From: Malaya genurostris
Lineage: Eukaryota > Arthropoda > Insecta > Diptera > Culicidae
DNA: 64,000 bases
Reading direction: 5' to 3'
Assembly (NCBI RefSeq): GCF_030247185.1
Contig: NC_080572.1
Span: 176,480,866-176,544,865 of the forward strand
Position 1 is the stretch's first letter. Each line of letters begins with the position of its first letter. Both the position numbers and the translations under genes were made by a program. Below are positions 1-11,850 of this stretch, piece by piece. The notes under the pieces were generated by a model, which had not been told where the DNA came from, ran no database searches, and was given only the letters and a program-made list of their open reading frames with translations.

Positions 1-2480
1 TAAAACGACAGATTGCGTTCGGTGATGCAGCAAAAAGCACAGTATCGTGTTGCCTGATGACATGGAAATAAGTTGAGATAACTCTAGTTTATCCGTTCTA
101 TGTTGGAAATGACTTTTACGAAAGGCTGCCTTGCGAGTTAGAATGTTAAAAGTTTCCGAGCTACAACGATTTGAAAAAAGTGTATACAAAAAATACATTC
201 ACCCTTCTTGGAAATCAGTGTTAAGTCAAATTGGCGTTTCCAAATGTGCAAAACAAATCGTTTGTCATACTCAAGACGTTTGCAAAGCTCCACTCAAATC
301 GGTGCAAGTCGAAACTGATGTAGCCTTCTTTTCTGTTACTAATTTCATTCAGCAACATGTTGCTCTTCGTTAAGGTTCTACTTACATCTTAGAAAAATAT
401 ACATTGCAGAAAAACACAAAAGCAGTTTTCTACGCTACTGCTTGATGAATCCTTCGGAAAAAACATCAATTTATTTAGAAAAATGTTTCAAACAAATTGA
501 TATTTCTCTTTTGTATTTTATTCACCGACAGCTTAGAAAACTGCTCTTGCGTTTCGCAACAATGGCTGGTTTCCTAAAATTGTAAATTGCCCCCTTGATG
601 CATCGATGCTTTCGTACATATTTGTGCAGATATTTTCAAGTCTCAACCATCAATCTGAATTCACGTGAAAAATGTGTGTAAAGCGAATCTCACAGCTACA
701 CATTTTATTTCAAAATCGAACAACTATTTTTATTTAAAAACGCCTAATTATTATTTTCTTTTCTTTATTTCAAACTTTAATGTAATTGCCATCATTAAAC
801 AAATGTATCTCAGCATGTAGAAAACAGTTTTAGTGTGGCTTGAATTTTAATGTCTGATTGTTTGCCTTTCTATTAATCTGAGACATTTAGATCCTGCACG
901 CTATCACTGGTTTCGGAAGGTTCAAAGTGGCATCCGAGAAGAAATTTTTAATTGCGAGTATCCGCAAGTAATTCTGACAACGATGAATTTTCATGGAGAA
1001 AAACTTGTTGCTCACGATAAAAATCGTTTTGATCATAAAATCATGAATATGATTTTTTTTGATAATATTAAACAGTTGATTTAATGATTATCATGTATGC
1101 ATTGTACTACGCCATAGTTGCGTCAAACTCAAATTAGAACAAAATTTATCAAAACAGCTCATGACTCAACTTGTTCACTAGAAGAATCGATAGGCAACGG
1201 TAATGGCAAATCTTGTAAAATTTTTATCATCTATCATTCCGGAGTCGGAAGTGGAACTGGAATAAAATTCGAGAACCGTCTATGCAAGCATAGGACTTTC
1301 AATAAAATTCAGTTTTGTAAAAGTCGGTGTCGTTATCCTTGACTGCATAATTTCGACTGTTAGTATAGTATATGTAATTACGAGTGTATTGGCAGGAATC
1401 ATGAAACTGATATTTCTCGACTTTTCCCGGACATGAAAAGTCCATTCCTTATTTTTGAATTTGGAATACAATGCACCTTTGGATACATCGATAATCATTT
1501 GAAGCAACCAAATAGATGAACTGGAGTCAATTTGGAGAATGCGGAATGCGAAATTAATGATTCAGAAAGGAAAAACTTTCTGACAGTTTTTTTTTGAGCA
1601 GATTTCAAGATTCCTCATGTGTTGGTTATCTGTTCTGATTGTAAGTGTTTTACACTAAGTTGTAAAGAAAGATAGAATTGTGAGCTAATAAATTTAGATA
1701 TAAAATTTTAGAACGGAAATTTTAATAATTCGCCACCAAATAATGCAAAATAAATCCGTGCTGGACACATTCGGTGCAGAAGGAAACATTGAGTTGATGT
1801 CATAGTGACAACAAAAATATAGAAATTTAAACACGAATTTTGAAATCAGAAATTTGAATGTAATGTTCAACTTCAAGGATCGTTGTTGGCGAATAATGAC
1901 GGATACCTGATGGAAAGATCATGTTTTGCAAAAAAGAATTAAAGACCTATATATCCCTTATCTTGTTGTAGTCGACGAAACATTAAATTCGTAGGAACAA
2001 AATGGTATGTCTATTTTGTTCCTATGAATTTAATGTTTCATAGGAACAAAATGGACATACACGTGATGAACAATTCAAATCATTTCAGATTATCTTCGAA
2101 TCGATTTAAGGATAGTTCAAGTACACCCTAACGGATTTAGAAATCAGCAACATACGTGCTGATTCAGATCCAGATTGTCAGCAAATTAACAAAAAAAAAT
2201 AAAACAATAAACTTCGATATTTGCCAGCGATTATCCAAACAAATAAATCATCCCTCCATTCATTCAAAACACAGCACAGTGCACCGGGCTTTTCAATGAA
2301 TCACTTTCGATTAACTTGTCACTGCATGATCGTGCATCAAATTACCGATTTTGCACAACCAACAACCGCTCCGACGATCACTTGTTTTCTTCACTTCGGT
2401 ATTTTTCCTCTCGGATCTTCTCTGCAAAATCAGGTATTGATTTTCACAAAACTTTGCTGCCGTTCACCGTTGTTGTCACC
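1..2480. other. AT-rich intronic sequence without recognisable gene
   Basis: The stretch is AT-rich with only short, unconserved reading frames. I see no domain, exon or full transposon. The one structured item is the inverted repeat at 1,977-2,039. It probably belongs to the grh intron downstream of the 20,245 exon. Confidence 0.6.
1977..2039. repeat. Short inverted repeat, 27-bp arms
   Basis: Arms 1,977-2,003 and 2,013-2,039 are complementary with one mismatch around a 9-bp spacer; the core is TAGGAACAAAAT. A third partial copy of the arm follows at 2,039-2,060. This looks like the remains of a small hairpin element. Confidence 0.7.
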
Positions 2481-2499
2481 GCCTCGTTCGGGCAATAAT

Positions 2500-3720
2500 T
2501 TTTAGTACGCGATTCGTAGTTGCTGTTGTTGTTGTTGTTTTTTATTTTCTGTCGTACCTAAACCACAACCACTGTCAACACTACTCGGCTTCTCTCGGCA
2601 GACGTGCGATTTCCAGTTTGGCAAGAAGAATCGTTTGTATGATTTAAGTTGGCTTTCGTCACCGAAAAGTGGCTTCTGTACGTGCCGCGACCGACCCACT
2701 CCTGACGGTGATTCGTAGGTAGAAGCCGATGATCACCTTCGCGATCGGAGTGAACAATGAGTTAACTCGCGCGCACACTGTTAAGTCACTCACCAACGGT
2801 CCAGATGTGAGATCACTTAGTTTACAAGAGAGAGAGAGAGAGGGAGCGAGATCAGTCACTCACCGTCGAACGCACGCACGCGGATGCTGGTGTAGCTCGC
2901 TCACGACTAGCTTCGATTCCGCACACAACACTCAACACTCGCGCAACGCACCGATCTCGATTCATCAACGTCTTATGACAGACTAAATCAACTCAATGTA
3001 ATCAAAGTACAATAAAGTTGGGTAAAGGTAAAGTTACAACGAAGCGAGCACAACAACAAAAAAAACTCAACATATTATACACTGTATGCTCGCTTCGTCT
3101 ATCCTTTTCTTCTGCTTCTTCGTCGGTCGCGCTTCTGCCTTTCTGCCTCGCTCTACACCATAACCCGAAGGCTTCTCTGGCTTTGGCGTCTTGCTTACAG
3201 TCGAAATATGCTACGCGCTACCTGCCTGCCTTGTCGCTGTTTCTACCGGTGCAATGCCAAAGACGAAACGCGCGTTTACACGCTGTCGCTATTGCACGTA
3301 CAACATAGTGTACCTACCGTCTTTCCCCCTTTCAAGAAAACAGATAAGGCAGCAACCCGAGGTCGTCTTCCGGTGAGTGAGCGAGCCGGCAATACTACCC
3401 CTATCCCGCATGAACAAGAGGCGACCCGAGGCGCATAGAACAATTCCCATTAACCAGCAGCGACAACGACGGCGGCGACAACAACAACTTAAGGTCCTGG
3501 CTACACTAGCCACATTACATACATTAGAGCATACCATCAGACCCAGGCCGACCGCCGAAGAAGAGTGAGAGAATAGAAAAATCTGCTGTTCCAATTTCGT
3601 CCGAAAAGTGTCTCACACGAAATGACCAACCGATTGTCCCCGGCTATGGGTGGTGTTGTGCTGGGGAAGGGAAGTCAGGAAGATGACACTGAAGACGCGC
3701 CATTAAACAACTAACAAGGC
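2500..3720. promoter_or_regulatory. CpG- and GA-rich segment, candidate intronic regulatory region
   Basis: Base composition shifts sharply here from AT-rich to GC- and CpG-rich. It carries a GA tract at about 2,828-2,843, of the kind bound by GAGA factor in flies. A plus-strand initiator-like GATCAGTC lies at about 2,850, with GGATG about 29 bases downstream, close to but not exactly at the usual DPE position. Several GGTGAGTG donor-like strings lie on the minus strand. No conserved coding frame is visible. It may be an alternative promoter or enhancer of grh, whose Drosophila orthologue has several transcripts. This is inference from composition only. Confidence 0.3.
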
Positions 3721-6518
3721 CGTGAGTCATAAAAACGGATTATGCTCTGCTATGCTCCGACGTGGAACATATGTAGTAGTTTTGATAGCCTCGTACGTAG
3801 CTCAATGTCGAAGATGACGGGGCGCGAGGCGCACCAGAAGAGCCAAGAAGAGCCAATTCAGGTTTATGACAAAAAAGAAGCGCTAATAAAAATATTAGCA
3901 CTAAAACGAGCTGCGCATTGTGAGCATAACTTTACGAGTTCGCGAGAACTGATGCGTTAGATGGGAACTATGGGATAGGGGACTGATCTTAGCTGTGCGG
4001 TAGCCGATTCGGGGAACACATACGTGTAATTGCCGAAATGTTGCTGTGTGACGAGTCGGTCGAAATCGGCGGATCGGTTCAAGGTTTGTGGGGTACATAA
4101 AAGCGTACTGGAATGTTTGATTTTTGGGTTTCTCGCTAACGAAAGTGCATGAGCAGAAAATGTTTCGGAGGGTAGCAAAATTTGAACAATTTGTAATGGA
4201 ATAAGATTTCCAAACTTGATAACATTTTTTTGAGATTCTATGACAGTAAAATGAGGGAAAGAAGACTCTTCGCTGTTTTTAGTGATGTTTTTGCTTTGGA
4301 GTAATGGAAACTGAATAAAAATAATTCTTCAGTTGAATTATTTCTAAAAGAAGTACGAGTCATCTGAAAAAAATACTGCTTTCTATAATTTGTTGTAAAA
4401 AAGTAAAATACTCTACAAATGTTAATTTTCGTAGCATTGTTTCTACAAAACGTTTGTATAACTCGATGAGAAAGCGATTAGAATGCGACTCATTAGAATT
4501 AAACTAATCTCTGCATACAGAAATGTGTTCTTCAAAAACAGACAACATAGAAGTTTATTTGAATGACATGTTTAAACGCAAAAAATAGCTTTTCGTTGAC
4601 GACTATAGTTCAAATTACTGCTTATGAAACCTACATTTGATATGTTTTACAATCGATTTTCCCAGTTGATTGTGGAATGTGACATATTATGTTTTCACTA
4701 AACGTATATTACTATTGGGAAACTTACAAAGACTTACTCGGTGAATGACCACAATTAGGCTAAAGCCGGGTCAAATGAAACGATTTAAAAACCAAGATTC
4801 AATTAGTGGCGGAGCAACAAATATTTATCAATATTAATTACTCTAAAGAATCTCCATTATAAACTGAAAAAGACGTTACAGTTACACCATATCGTGACGA
4901 AAAAGGTTATTAATGCAATACACGGGTAGAAGAGATTTGCAAACCAATAGTAAACTAAATAACTCAATGGTGAAACTTAACATTATTTTGTTTGAAATAA
5001 GAATTAAAACATCAAAAACAATAATTAAATCTCTAACCAGAGAACAACAATAAAGTAGCGAATTCTGAAGACAAATTTCATAGGAAGTTGTTGCTATAAC
5101 ATTAGGAATAGAATAATATTATAAACATTTCTCTTATCTAATTCTGAAGCTGTTTATTAAATTGCTTTTTATTCGAAAATGAAACTATTAGGTCAGTTGT
5201 AATCAATACAATTGAAATATTTCATCAATAACAAAATGAGATGCAATAACTAATATTGATGTTATTATACTATTTGTTGATTCCTTTAGTGAAAAACTAT
5301 AAAAATATAAAGAATGGCAATGACAGCTTAGAAATAACAAGTAATGATATGATGGTAAAATTTGCTGCTCTTTTGGTCTACGTTTAATATTTACATCTAC
5401 CCGGGTATTGTTTAATAGTTTGCGTTTAGCATGTACCAGAATATGAATTGTCAAAAATAATTTAGCATGATGTTCACTTGGAGGTGTGAACTTTCTATTT
5501 ATACCACTGGAATCGGGAATCTTCATCATATTCAACCTGAATACGAGTGGATTGATTTTTAAAATCAGAAAGTTGTAATTTTTTATTCGGAAAAAAAAGT
5601 TCTGAAATTAGTGTTAAGATGAATTCTAAACGAAATTCTGCGTTTACAGTTTGAGTTTTACATAGATTGAAAGTACATTCCACATACATTTATATCATTA
5701 CAGATTGTGAATATAACAATCTATTCTCTTCCGAATAAGTAAAAGATTATATTTTACCACTAGATATACAAATTTTGGTTATATACCTTTTCTACTGGAG
5801 TGGGCCAATTTGACTTACACAAAAAAGTTGAAGTTTTTTCATAGAAAACGTCCAAATCAATTTGAATTAAATGTTTACTATCAAAACAGTCATGGAAAAT
5901 ATTTTTTACATATAAACTCTTGTTTTGAAACAGATTTTTTGCGAACGAACATATAGTGAACAAATTTTTTTTTTCATAAATACGTTTATTTCATAGGCAA
6001 CATACATAAGTTTTTCTTCGCCGTGGCATCCACAATATAGTGAACAAATGTTTTATGAGTCAAATTGGCTCGGTCCGTAAATCTAGTGTTAAACCATTCT
6101 TACAGCTTATTTTTTCGTACAGTGCATATGGAGAAATGTTTTGCATATTTGGGTAGTTTGATTCAGTGTACTGATAGGAAAAGCTGTCATAGGTTCATAA
6201 ACAAATTTGTAGTATATTAGTAACATTTTTCGCCTCCGCAGTGTTATTGTGATGTCCCTCGTGAATCGCAAGAGTGATCCATATTGATGTATAATATATT
6301 TGGGAGCAATTACTGACAATAGTTTGAGAAACATGATATATGACAAGTTTACTTTTCCAGAAGTTTACTTTTCCAATGACATAGTTGCGTGAAAAGTTAT
6401 GCATACAATACTGGAACTAGGAATACACAGGAACAGAAGATTGTCTATTGTGAAAAAGTAATTCAAAATTCATCGGTAAAGTAAGTTGTTATCGACAAAA
6501 TAGTTTTAACAATACACT
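3721..6518. other. AT-rich intronic sequence, nothing recognised
   Basis: Only short frames without family resemblance are present. Poly-A/T runs are common. I see no repeat with clear ends. Confidence 0.55.
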
Positions 6519-6713
6519 CCTTTTGTGGAATTTGACTTTTCTGTTTCAACAGACTTCGCGGCCATTCTCAGCATACAGAATCATTTTAGCCATGAAAGCC
6601 ATGTGTACTACGATCCTATTGACACTAAGGATCCTTCCAGGTCGAGGTTCGAACATACGACAACTGGCTTGTAAGACCAGCGCTCTCTGCATTGAACCAC
6701 CAACCCGGACCAA
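6519..6713 (-). mobile_element. tRNA-derived SINE, Feilai-like, truncated tail
   Basis: Read on the minus strand, the element starts with GGTTGGTGGTTCAATGCAG and carries the B-box-like TATGTTCGAACCTC. It then runs into a body ending at a GTCTGTTGAAACAGAAA-type segment. It is a diverged second copy of the element at 8,831-9,047. The box layout shows an RNA polymerase III promoter of tRNA origin. The resemblance to mosquito Feilai SINEs is from memory. Confidence 0.7.
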
Positions 6714-6752
6714 TCGATGAAGAAAAGACCAGTCATTTTTTTTCTTTTTTTA

Positions 6753-6895
6753 CGATTATAGAGGTTTTAACCTTAAGGTCATTCGCCTCTTCGGATCAGA
6801 AAAACTTTCTGACCCTATGTGCGGGGTTGGGAAATCGAACCCAGGTGGGCTGCGTGAAAGGTATGGACTTATCCATCACGCTGTACCCGTCCTCT
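6753..6895 (-). mobile_element. tRNA-derived SINE of a second family
   Basis: On the minus strand the head reads GGACGGGTACAGCGTGATGG (A-box region), followed by CTGGGTTCGATTTCCC (B box). After it comes a GGGTCAGAAAGTTTTTCTGA hairpin segment and a short body. It sits 40 bp from the Feilai-like SINE and shares no body sequence with it. No target duplication was identified. Confidence 0.65.
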
Positions 6896-7361
6896 AGTCA
6901 ATTTTTGAATGGAATGGAAGAAATAGTAACGTTAGTGTAAAATAAAATCTCATTTTTGAAGGTGTGATCCAATACTTCTGAAAATAGCATGATTGCTGTG
7001 AAAAATAAAAATGAAATGAAAACAATTACATAAATAAGCTGTTCCTTAGTTCCACCATTCATCTCACATAGGAGAACCATTTGTGTTCAATACATTGGGT
7101 TAAAGAATTAGATGAAAATAGGAACGATCGCTTCAGTATTTCGCTATAATATAATACTATAACAGAAGTATTACGAAATTTGCTCTAAATTTTTTCATTA
7201 ATATTGCTTCTTATCGACCATCGCTTCTTATCGTCTCAATCCGTTGATTGTAAGTCGACTAATAAGCAAAGAAATATGCTGACTCTACTAATGAGATTAC
7301 TATTGGTACAATACCCAAATTATGTTAACGCTTCGATAGGTACTCCAGATGTACATTGAGC

Positions 7362-7891
7362 CAGTGATGCCACTTTTTCCTGAGGTCAAATCCGTAGATT
7401 TGACTCCAAGTCTAATTATACTCGTACATGCTCCTTTGAGACGAGCTTGCCGTGAACTTATATGGGGAAAACTCACTAAATGTATCTAAAAAAAAATGTT
7501 TAGAATGAAAATTAGTACGTATCAAATACAAGTAAATCAATAAATTTTTATTTATTGATTTACTTGTATTTGATACGTACTAATTTTCATTCTAAACATT
7601 TAAAAAAAAAAACTACGTAAAATCATCAGCTTGGAATGCCAAGCGATAAAGACAGGCTTCCTTAAAATGAATAATCAGTGCCGGTAGATGTTTGATAGTT
7701 TTTATAATTGGACATACAAAAAAATCTGGATAAATGATGCGACAATATTCAAGCATTTACCGTACATATCTTGGAAAAAATGTATTTTTCTAAAATAATG
7801 AAAAATCCGTAGATTTTTAAAGGTCCATCCGTAGATCCGTAGAAAAGACAAAAAACCGTAGATCTACGGATAAATCCGTAGGGTATCGCTG
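7362..7891. mobile_element. hAT-type MITE, 530 bp, with 8-bp target duplication
   Basis: The element is bounded by the 8-bp direct repeat CATTGAGC at 7,354-7,361 and 7,892-7,899, the size made by hAT transposases. Its ends are imperfect inverted repeats: CAGTGATGCC on the left and, on the opposite strand, CAGCGATACC on the right. Several subterminal copies of ATCCGTAGAT follow, as expected for transposase binding sites. It has no coding capacity, so it must rely on a transposase from elsewhere. Its centre holds the palindrome at 7,494-7,601. Confidence 0.85.
7494..7601. repeat. Perfect 51-bp palindrome with 6-bp loop
   Basis: Arms 7,494-7,544 and 7,551-7,601 are perfectly complementary around the loop TTTTTA. 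The structure lies inside the hAT MITE. Such an arm is long enough for a transcript from either strand to form a dicer substrate. Confidence 0.93.
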
Positions 7892-7899
7892 CATTGAGC

Positions 7900-8684
7900 G
7901 AAGAAAATACCACCACCCTGTTTTTTCTTTACCATTAATGTGAAAATTTATTTCACATACAAAATCTTCAAAACACTTACCTTCCATCTTATAACGTACT
8001 AATTATAATTATTATTTTAAGGTTATTTGAAGAACTATTGATATTTCAGTCCGCCAGTTCTTGACAAAAAGTGCGTAAAAAATAGTGCCACACTTCACAA
8101 AAAATCTGCTCTGACCAAGTTTTTAAATCTGTAAAAATTCTTTTAATTTTTGTAAACTAGTATTTGCGTTAAGCTAAAGGCTTATTTTCTTCCAAATAGT
8201 AACGGAAACAGTTTAATTTTTACGTTTCGTCTTAGACTAATCAGTGCATTAGCAACACTGTCAATGCCACCTCGCGTTAATCTGTTGCCGGTAGATTTTG
8301 GAAAAGAGCTGAGAAATCTGATCGTTTAGAGAATCGTGGGTGAAAATGTAACATTTCTTTGAAAGATTTATGGAATTTCGATGAACCAGCATCCAAAATA
8401 TGTGCAAAAATAGAGTTACCAGTGACAGCACGACATCAACAGAAACCATTCTAGTTTCTGGTCTATTTTGGAAGCGAGATATTTATGGGAGTTCTAATGA
8501 GTTGATGGGTTAACGATCGATAGAATTTTTAGCCTTAAACTTTGACATTGGAATAGACTAAGAGAATAAAAACTTCTATTTACTAAATTTCGGGGAAAAC
8601 GGATTGGAAAAAATACATGTGAATGCAACATGTAATGAACTATGTTATGTAATGAAGACTGCTTCTTTTTATGTGGTTTCATAT
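7900..8684. other. AT-rich intronic sequence, nothing recognised
   Basis: No coding, RNA or bounded repeat signal was seen between the hAT MITE and the next SINE. The last 80 bases contain an ATGTAATGAA-rich piece resembling the tail of the SINE family that follows. Confidence 0.5.
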
Positions 8685-8819
8685 GCAGGGTAGTTTAATT
8701 GGGAACACAACTTCCCTGGTAAGGAGCTAGCTACGAGTTCGAGTCCCGTTTCTGCGGTAGCATTTTCGTGGTCTTTATTACACATAATTGCATTGACATA
8801 TCATTTTTCCAATCTGTTT
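8685..8819 (+). mobile_element. tRNA-derived SINE (GCAGGG family), copy 1
   Basis: The head starts GCAGGGTAGTTTAATTGG (A box TAGTTTAATTG). About 44 bases later it has the B box AGTTCGAGTCC followed by CGTTTCTGC, which can pair with the 5' end as an acceptor stem. The body, GTGGTCTTTATTACACATAA and onward, ends before AATCTGTTT. The head is a nearly intact tRNA fold. Copies 15,936, 26,456 (minus) and 42,832 share the same body. Confidence 0.8.
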
Positions 8820-8830
8820 GCCCCGTTAGA

Positions 8831-9047
8831 GCAAAGCAAAGCAAAGCCTTGGGGCATTACATTCCCCCTTTCATGGAATTTGGCCTTTCTGTTTCAACAG
8901 ACTTTGCAGCGGATTCATAGCATATAGAATCATTGCATGGCAAGTGCTACGATTCTACTGACACTAAGAATCCTTCCAGGTCGAGGCTCGAACATACGAC
9001 AACTGGCTTGTGAGACCAGTGTCCTATGCTTTGAACCGCCAACCCGG
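8831..9047 (-). mobile_element. Feilai-like tRNA-derived SINE with 11-bp target duplication
   Basis: The element is flanked by GCCCCGTTAGA at 8,820-8,830 and 9,048-9,058, so it is a complete insertion. On the minus strand it begins near GGTTGGCGGTTCAAAGCA, has the B box TATGTTCGAGCCTC, and ends in repeated GCTTT units (seen as GCAAA on the plus strand). It landed directly next to the end of the GCAGGG-family SINE. Both SINEs use RNA polymerase III promoters and LINE machinery. Confidence 0.85.
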
Positions 9048-9059
9048 GCCCCGTTAGAT

Positions 9060-9290
9060 ACTGATCAAATATAAACATAGTTCAAGACGGCTCTACGTCT
9101 TAACGAAACTAAAACAAATCATTCTATTAAGTTCTGTCGTTTGTATCATTTTAATTTAGATGATAAATATGACGCAGTAGATTTATAAGATTATTTTGTA
9201 TAATTGATTCCGAAAGAATTTAATTTGTTTGTCTTCCATAGATGTCACAAAACTTTATGAGCCTTTGCAAGAGCTCCAAATAAGGAAGGA
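9060..9290. other. AT-rich intronic sequence, nothing recognised
   Basis: No feature is supported in this short stretch. Confidence 0.5.
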
Positions 9291-10262
9291 CTATAAAATC
9301 ATTCCGAAAATTTCTTCATTTTGAAGATATCGTCAATGTTGGCAATTTTCAGTTTGCAACACAAGAAACCGAAAGACAATTTCCGGAACGTTTTTGCATC
9401 ATTCAACGTCCCCTGCGGCTTTACCGTCTTAATTTTGGGAGTACTGTAGATGTCGTGAAGTGCGCCGACGACAAATGCCCATCGAAGAACGGAATAACTC
9501 ACGCGGTTCTTTCACAAGCTCGTAAATGCGGCCAAAACGACAGCGTCCGCGCGGTGGAAACAACTCGGAAGACACGTCACGGCATGGCATATCAAATGTC
9601 GTGATTACACGATAAAACCGTCGCAGCCGCACACGCACTTTTGCTCCGAAATGTCTTACGAGGTCTGGTTGCCGTCCAAGCGATGTTCGATCTTGGCGCT
9701 CCCGGGGGCCACCCCGTAAGACGACGTTGGCATTTTCAGTATGGGAAAAAAGATTTATTTTTAGCGCTTGTTTACTGGATGGCTTTACGGTCGTCTCGTT
9801 TTACGAGCTCCAGTTAAGCTGTTCGGTGTAACAGTGCAGCAACGACGTGGAGTGCCGGTGGCTCGCGCGCGCTATTCTGACAGATTACCCATCATGTAAG
9901 CTGTTTGTTCCGAGCGGTCGCGGGATGGCGTGAGATTTCTAGGCCCGCTAGAGCTGACCCTGACCAGGGATAAACGGAATCGGTTTTAGGAATGCGTGAG
10001 CGTTGTCGAAAAAAGTGTTTTACGCCCAATGGAAACGGCTTAATTTTGAGAGAGCGAGAGTGTGTGTGTGTACAACCGTAAATTAGCGGCCTGTACCCAG
10101 CGAATTCCGCGTTCCAGTGTCGTTTGTGGCCGTTCTTTGCCCTGGGAATCTAGTTGTCAAGCTGTTTAATCTGCTTCGTGTAACATGTTCATTATAGCTA
10201 AGCGGAATTGCCAGTACCGGATGGTTTTCCGGAACTCGGTTGACATTGGCTGAGTTTCCCGT
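9290..10262. other. GC-rich intronic segment of unknown role
   Basis: Composition is much richer in G, C and CpG than the flanks. Overlapping minus-strand frames exist (for example 9,299-9,502 and 9,429-9,638), but none shows a conserved domain or plausible splice structure. A short TG run lies near 10,060. It may be a remnant of an old element or a conserved noncoding block. Confidence 0.35.
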
Positions 10263-10265
10263 TGG

Positions 10266-11850
10266 CACACGGAACCCCTCGCGATCGTGAAACAATCAAA
10301 ATATTAGTTGTTTTTCAGAATTTGATTGGTTAAAATTTGGTACAACTAATAGGTTGTTGTTTTTTCTAAACTGTCATTTTCGTTTTCCGATCAACAGAAA
10401 CGATGGTTGAAATAACAAAATTTTTGGTTGAAAAAAAGATGCTGTCAGTTAGTCAAGACACACACCTTTCAATTTCAATAAAGATTTTAGTAAAAAACAA
10501 CCGACCTTGTTTTTGATTTAACAGTTATGTGAGTTGAAAAACAAATCGGTTTTAGTTGTTTTAGATATTACGATTAGTTATTTCAACTTAAGCAAAATTA
10601 TTGATTTTGAATGACAATAAAATATTCTTTATTGATATACGTTCTGATTTTCTAAATGAAAATTCGGTATGTTAAGATGTATAAAAAATATGTAATATTT
10701 AATATAAATAATATATTATATTATGACGTTATAAATAAAAGTTAATCTCGTTGCAGTTCTGCGCGTAGTGCTTCTACGCACTGAAACCGGTGGTCATGTA
10801 CAGAAGTAACGCATCAAATTAATTGATTTCTATGATTGGTAACTGATTTGCGAAAAAACTAGTATATCAATTCAAAGTCTAATGAGATCCTATGTTCCTA
10901 AAATCTATTTTTAAGTTTTAGTTTTCACACTCATATCCTATCAAGCCAAATATTATTTTTGATGAAGCTGAAAAATGATATTACCTTCCATCTATCGGTA
11001 TTATAAAACCTTTCTCAGCCCTTACTTTATAATAAATGAATTATTCACTGAAACCATTTTTATTTTTGTTTTTAATATACTGTCGTTTAGTAGTGCTGGT
11101 GTCAACGAATCTTTCTAATGGTGACCACTATATTACTTACGAACAAAAAGTCGAACCGAATGCACTGATTTTTATTTTTTTAGCCATTGCAACTTACAGT
11201 TTCAACAGATTATATGAATGAATATTAAACATTTTCAATTTAATCACTTTGTTCATTCAATTTTTGTACATGACTTGAAGATAACATGATGCTTATTCAT
11301 TAAGATGCATTCAAGAATCAAGTTGATTTTAAGACCAAAATTCAAACGCATGCAATTCACTGGGTTCTAGTTTTGGTTAAACACGTTTTGTTAATTGCGA
11401 TATTGCAACGGCTATCAATTCTGTGCATAGCACTTTTATATCAATCGTTTCTTCTTGTAACACCAGAGCAGTAAAGATGTAGATAATTTATCATCACATT
11501 AATATTCTGACAACTAGTATTATGAAAAACATCAATTTACTATCATTCAAAAGTTACTCTTCACGAGTTTTACAAACGTATAATAAGCGAATTTCGCTTG
11601 CATGAAAATGTTTACGAAACGCGTTTGAATTTCAACTAAAGTAATGGTTGATTTTCCATTGCGATTTTTGTCTTACTTTGTGCTGTTTTTAACATAAGAC
11701 AGCATTAAAAACAACATATTTTTCAACTACTTCAATATGTGCAAATCAAATAGCAAATTGGTTGAATCAATTAATTATTAGTTAAAACAACAACTGCAAA
11801 AATAAAAAATTGCGAGATCGTTATTTTTTTATTGGAGGGTTTTCTGTGCA
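10266..11850 (+). mobile_element. Non-autonomous TIR element, copy 1 (about 1.6 kb)
   Basis: The left end starts CACACGGAACCCCTCGCGAT. The right end, read inward on the minus strand, starts TGCACAGAAAACCCTCC. These are imperfect inverted termini of one type. Both ends match the reversed element at 14,200-15,206: the left end shares GATTGGTTAAAATTTGG, and the right end shares AGTAGTTGAAAAATATGTTG. The interior is AT-rich with no transposase. I could not find a convincing target duplication, so the superfamily is open. Confidence 0.65.
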
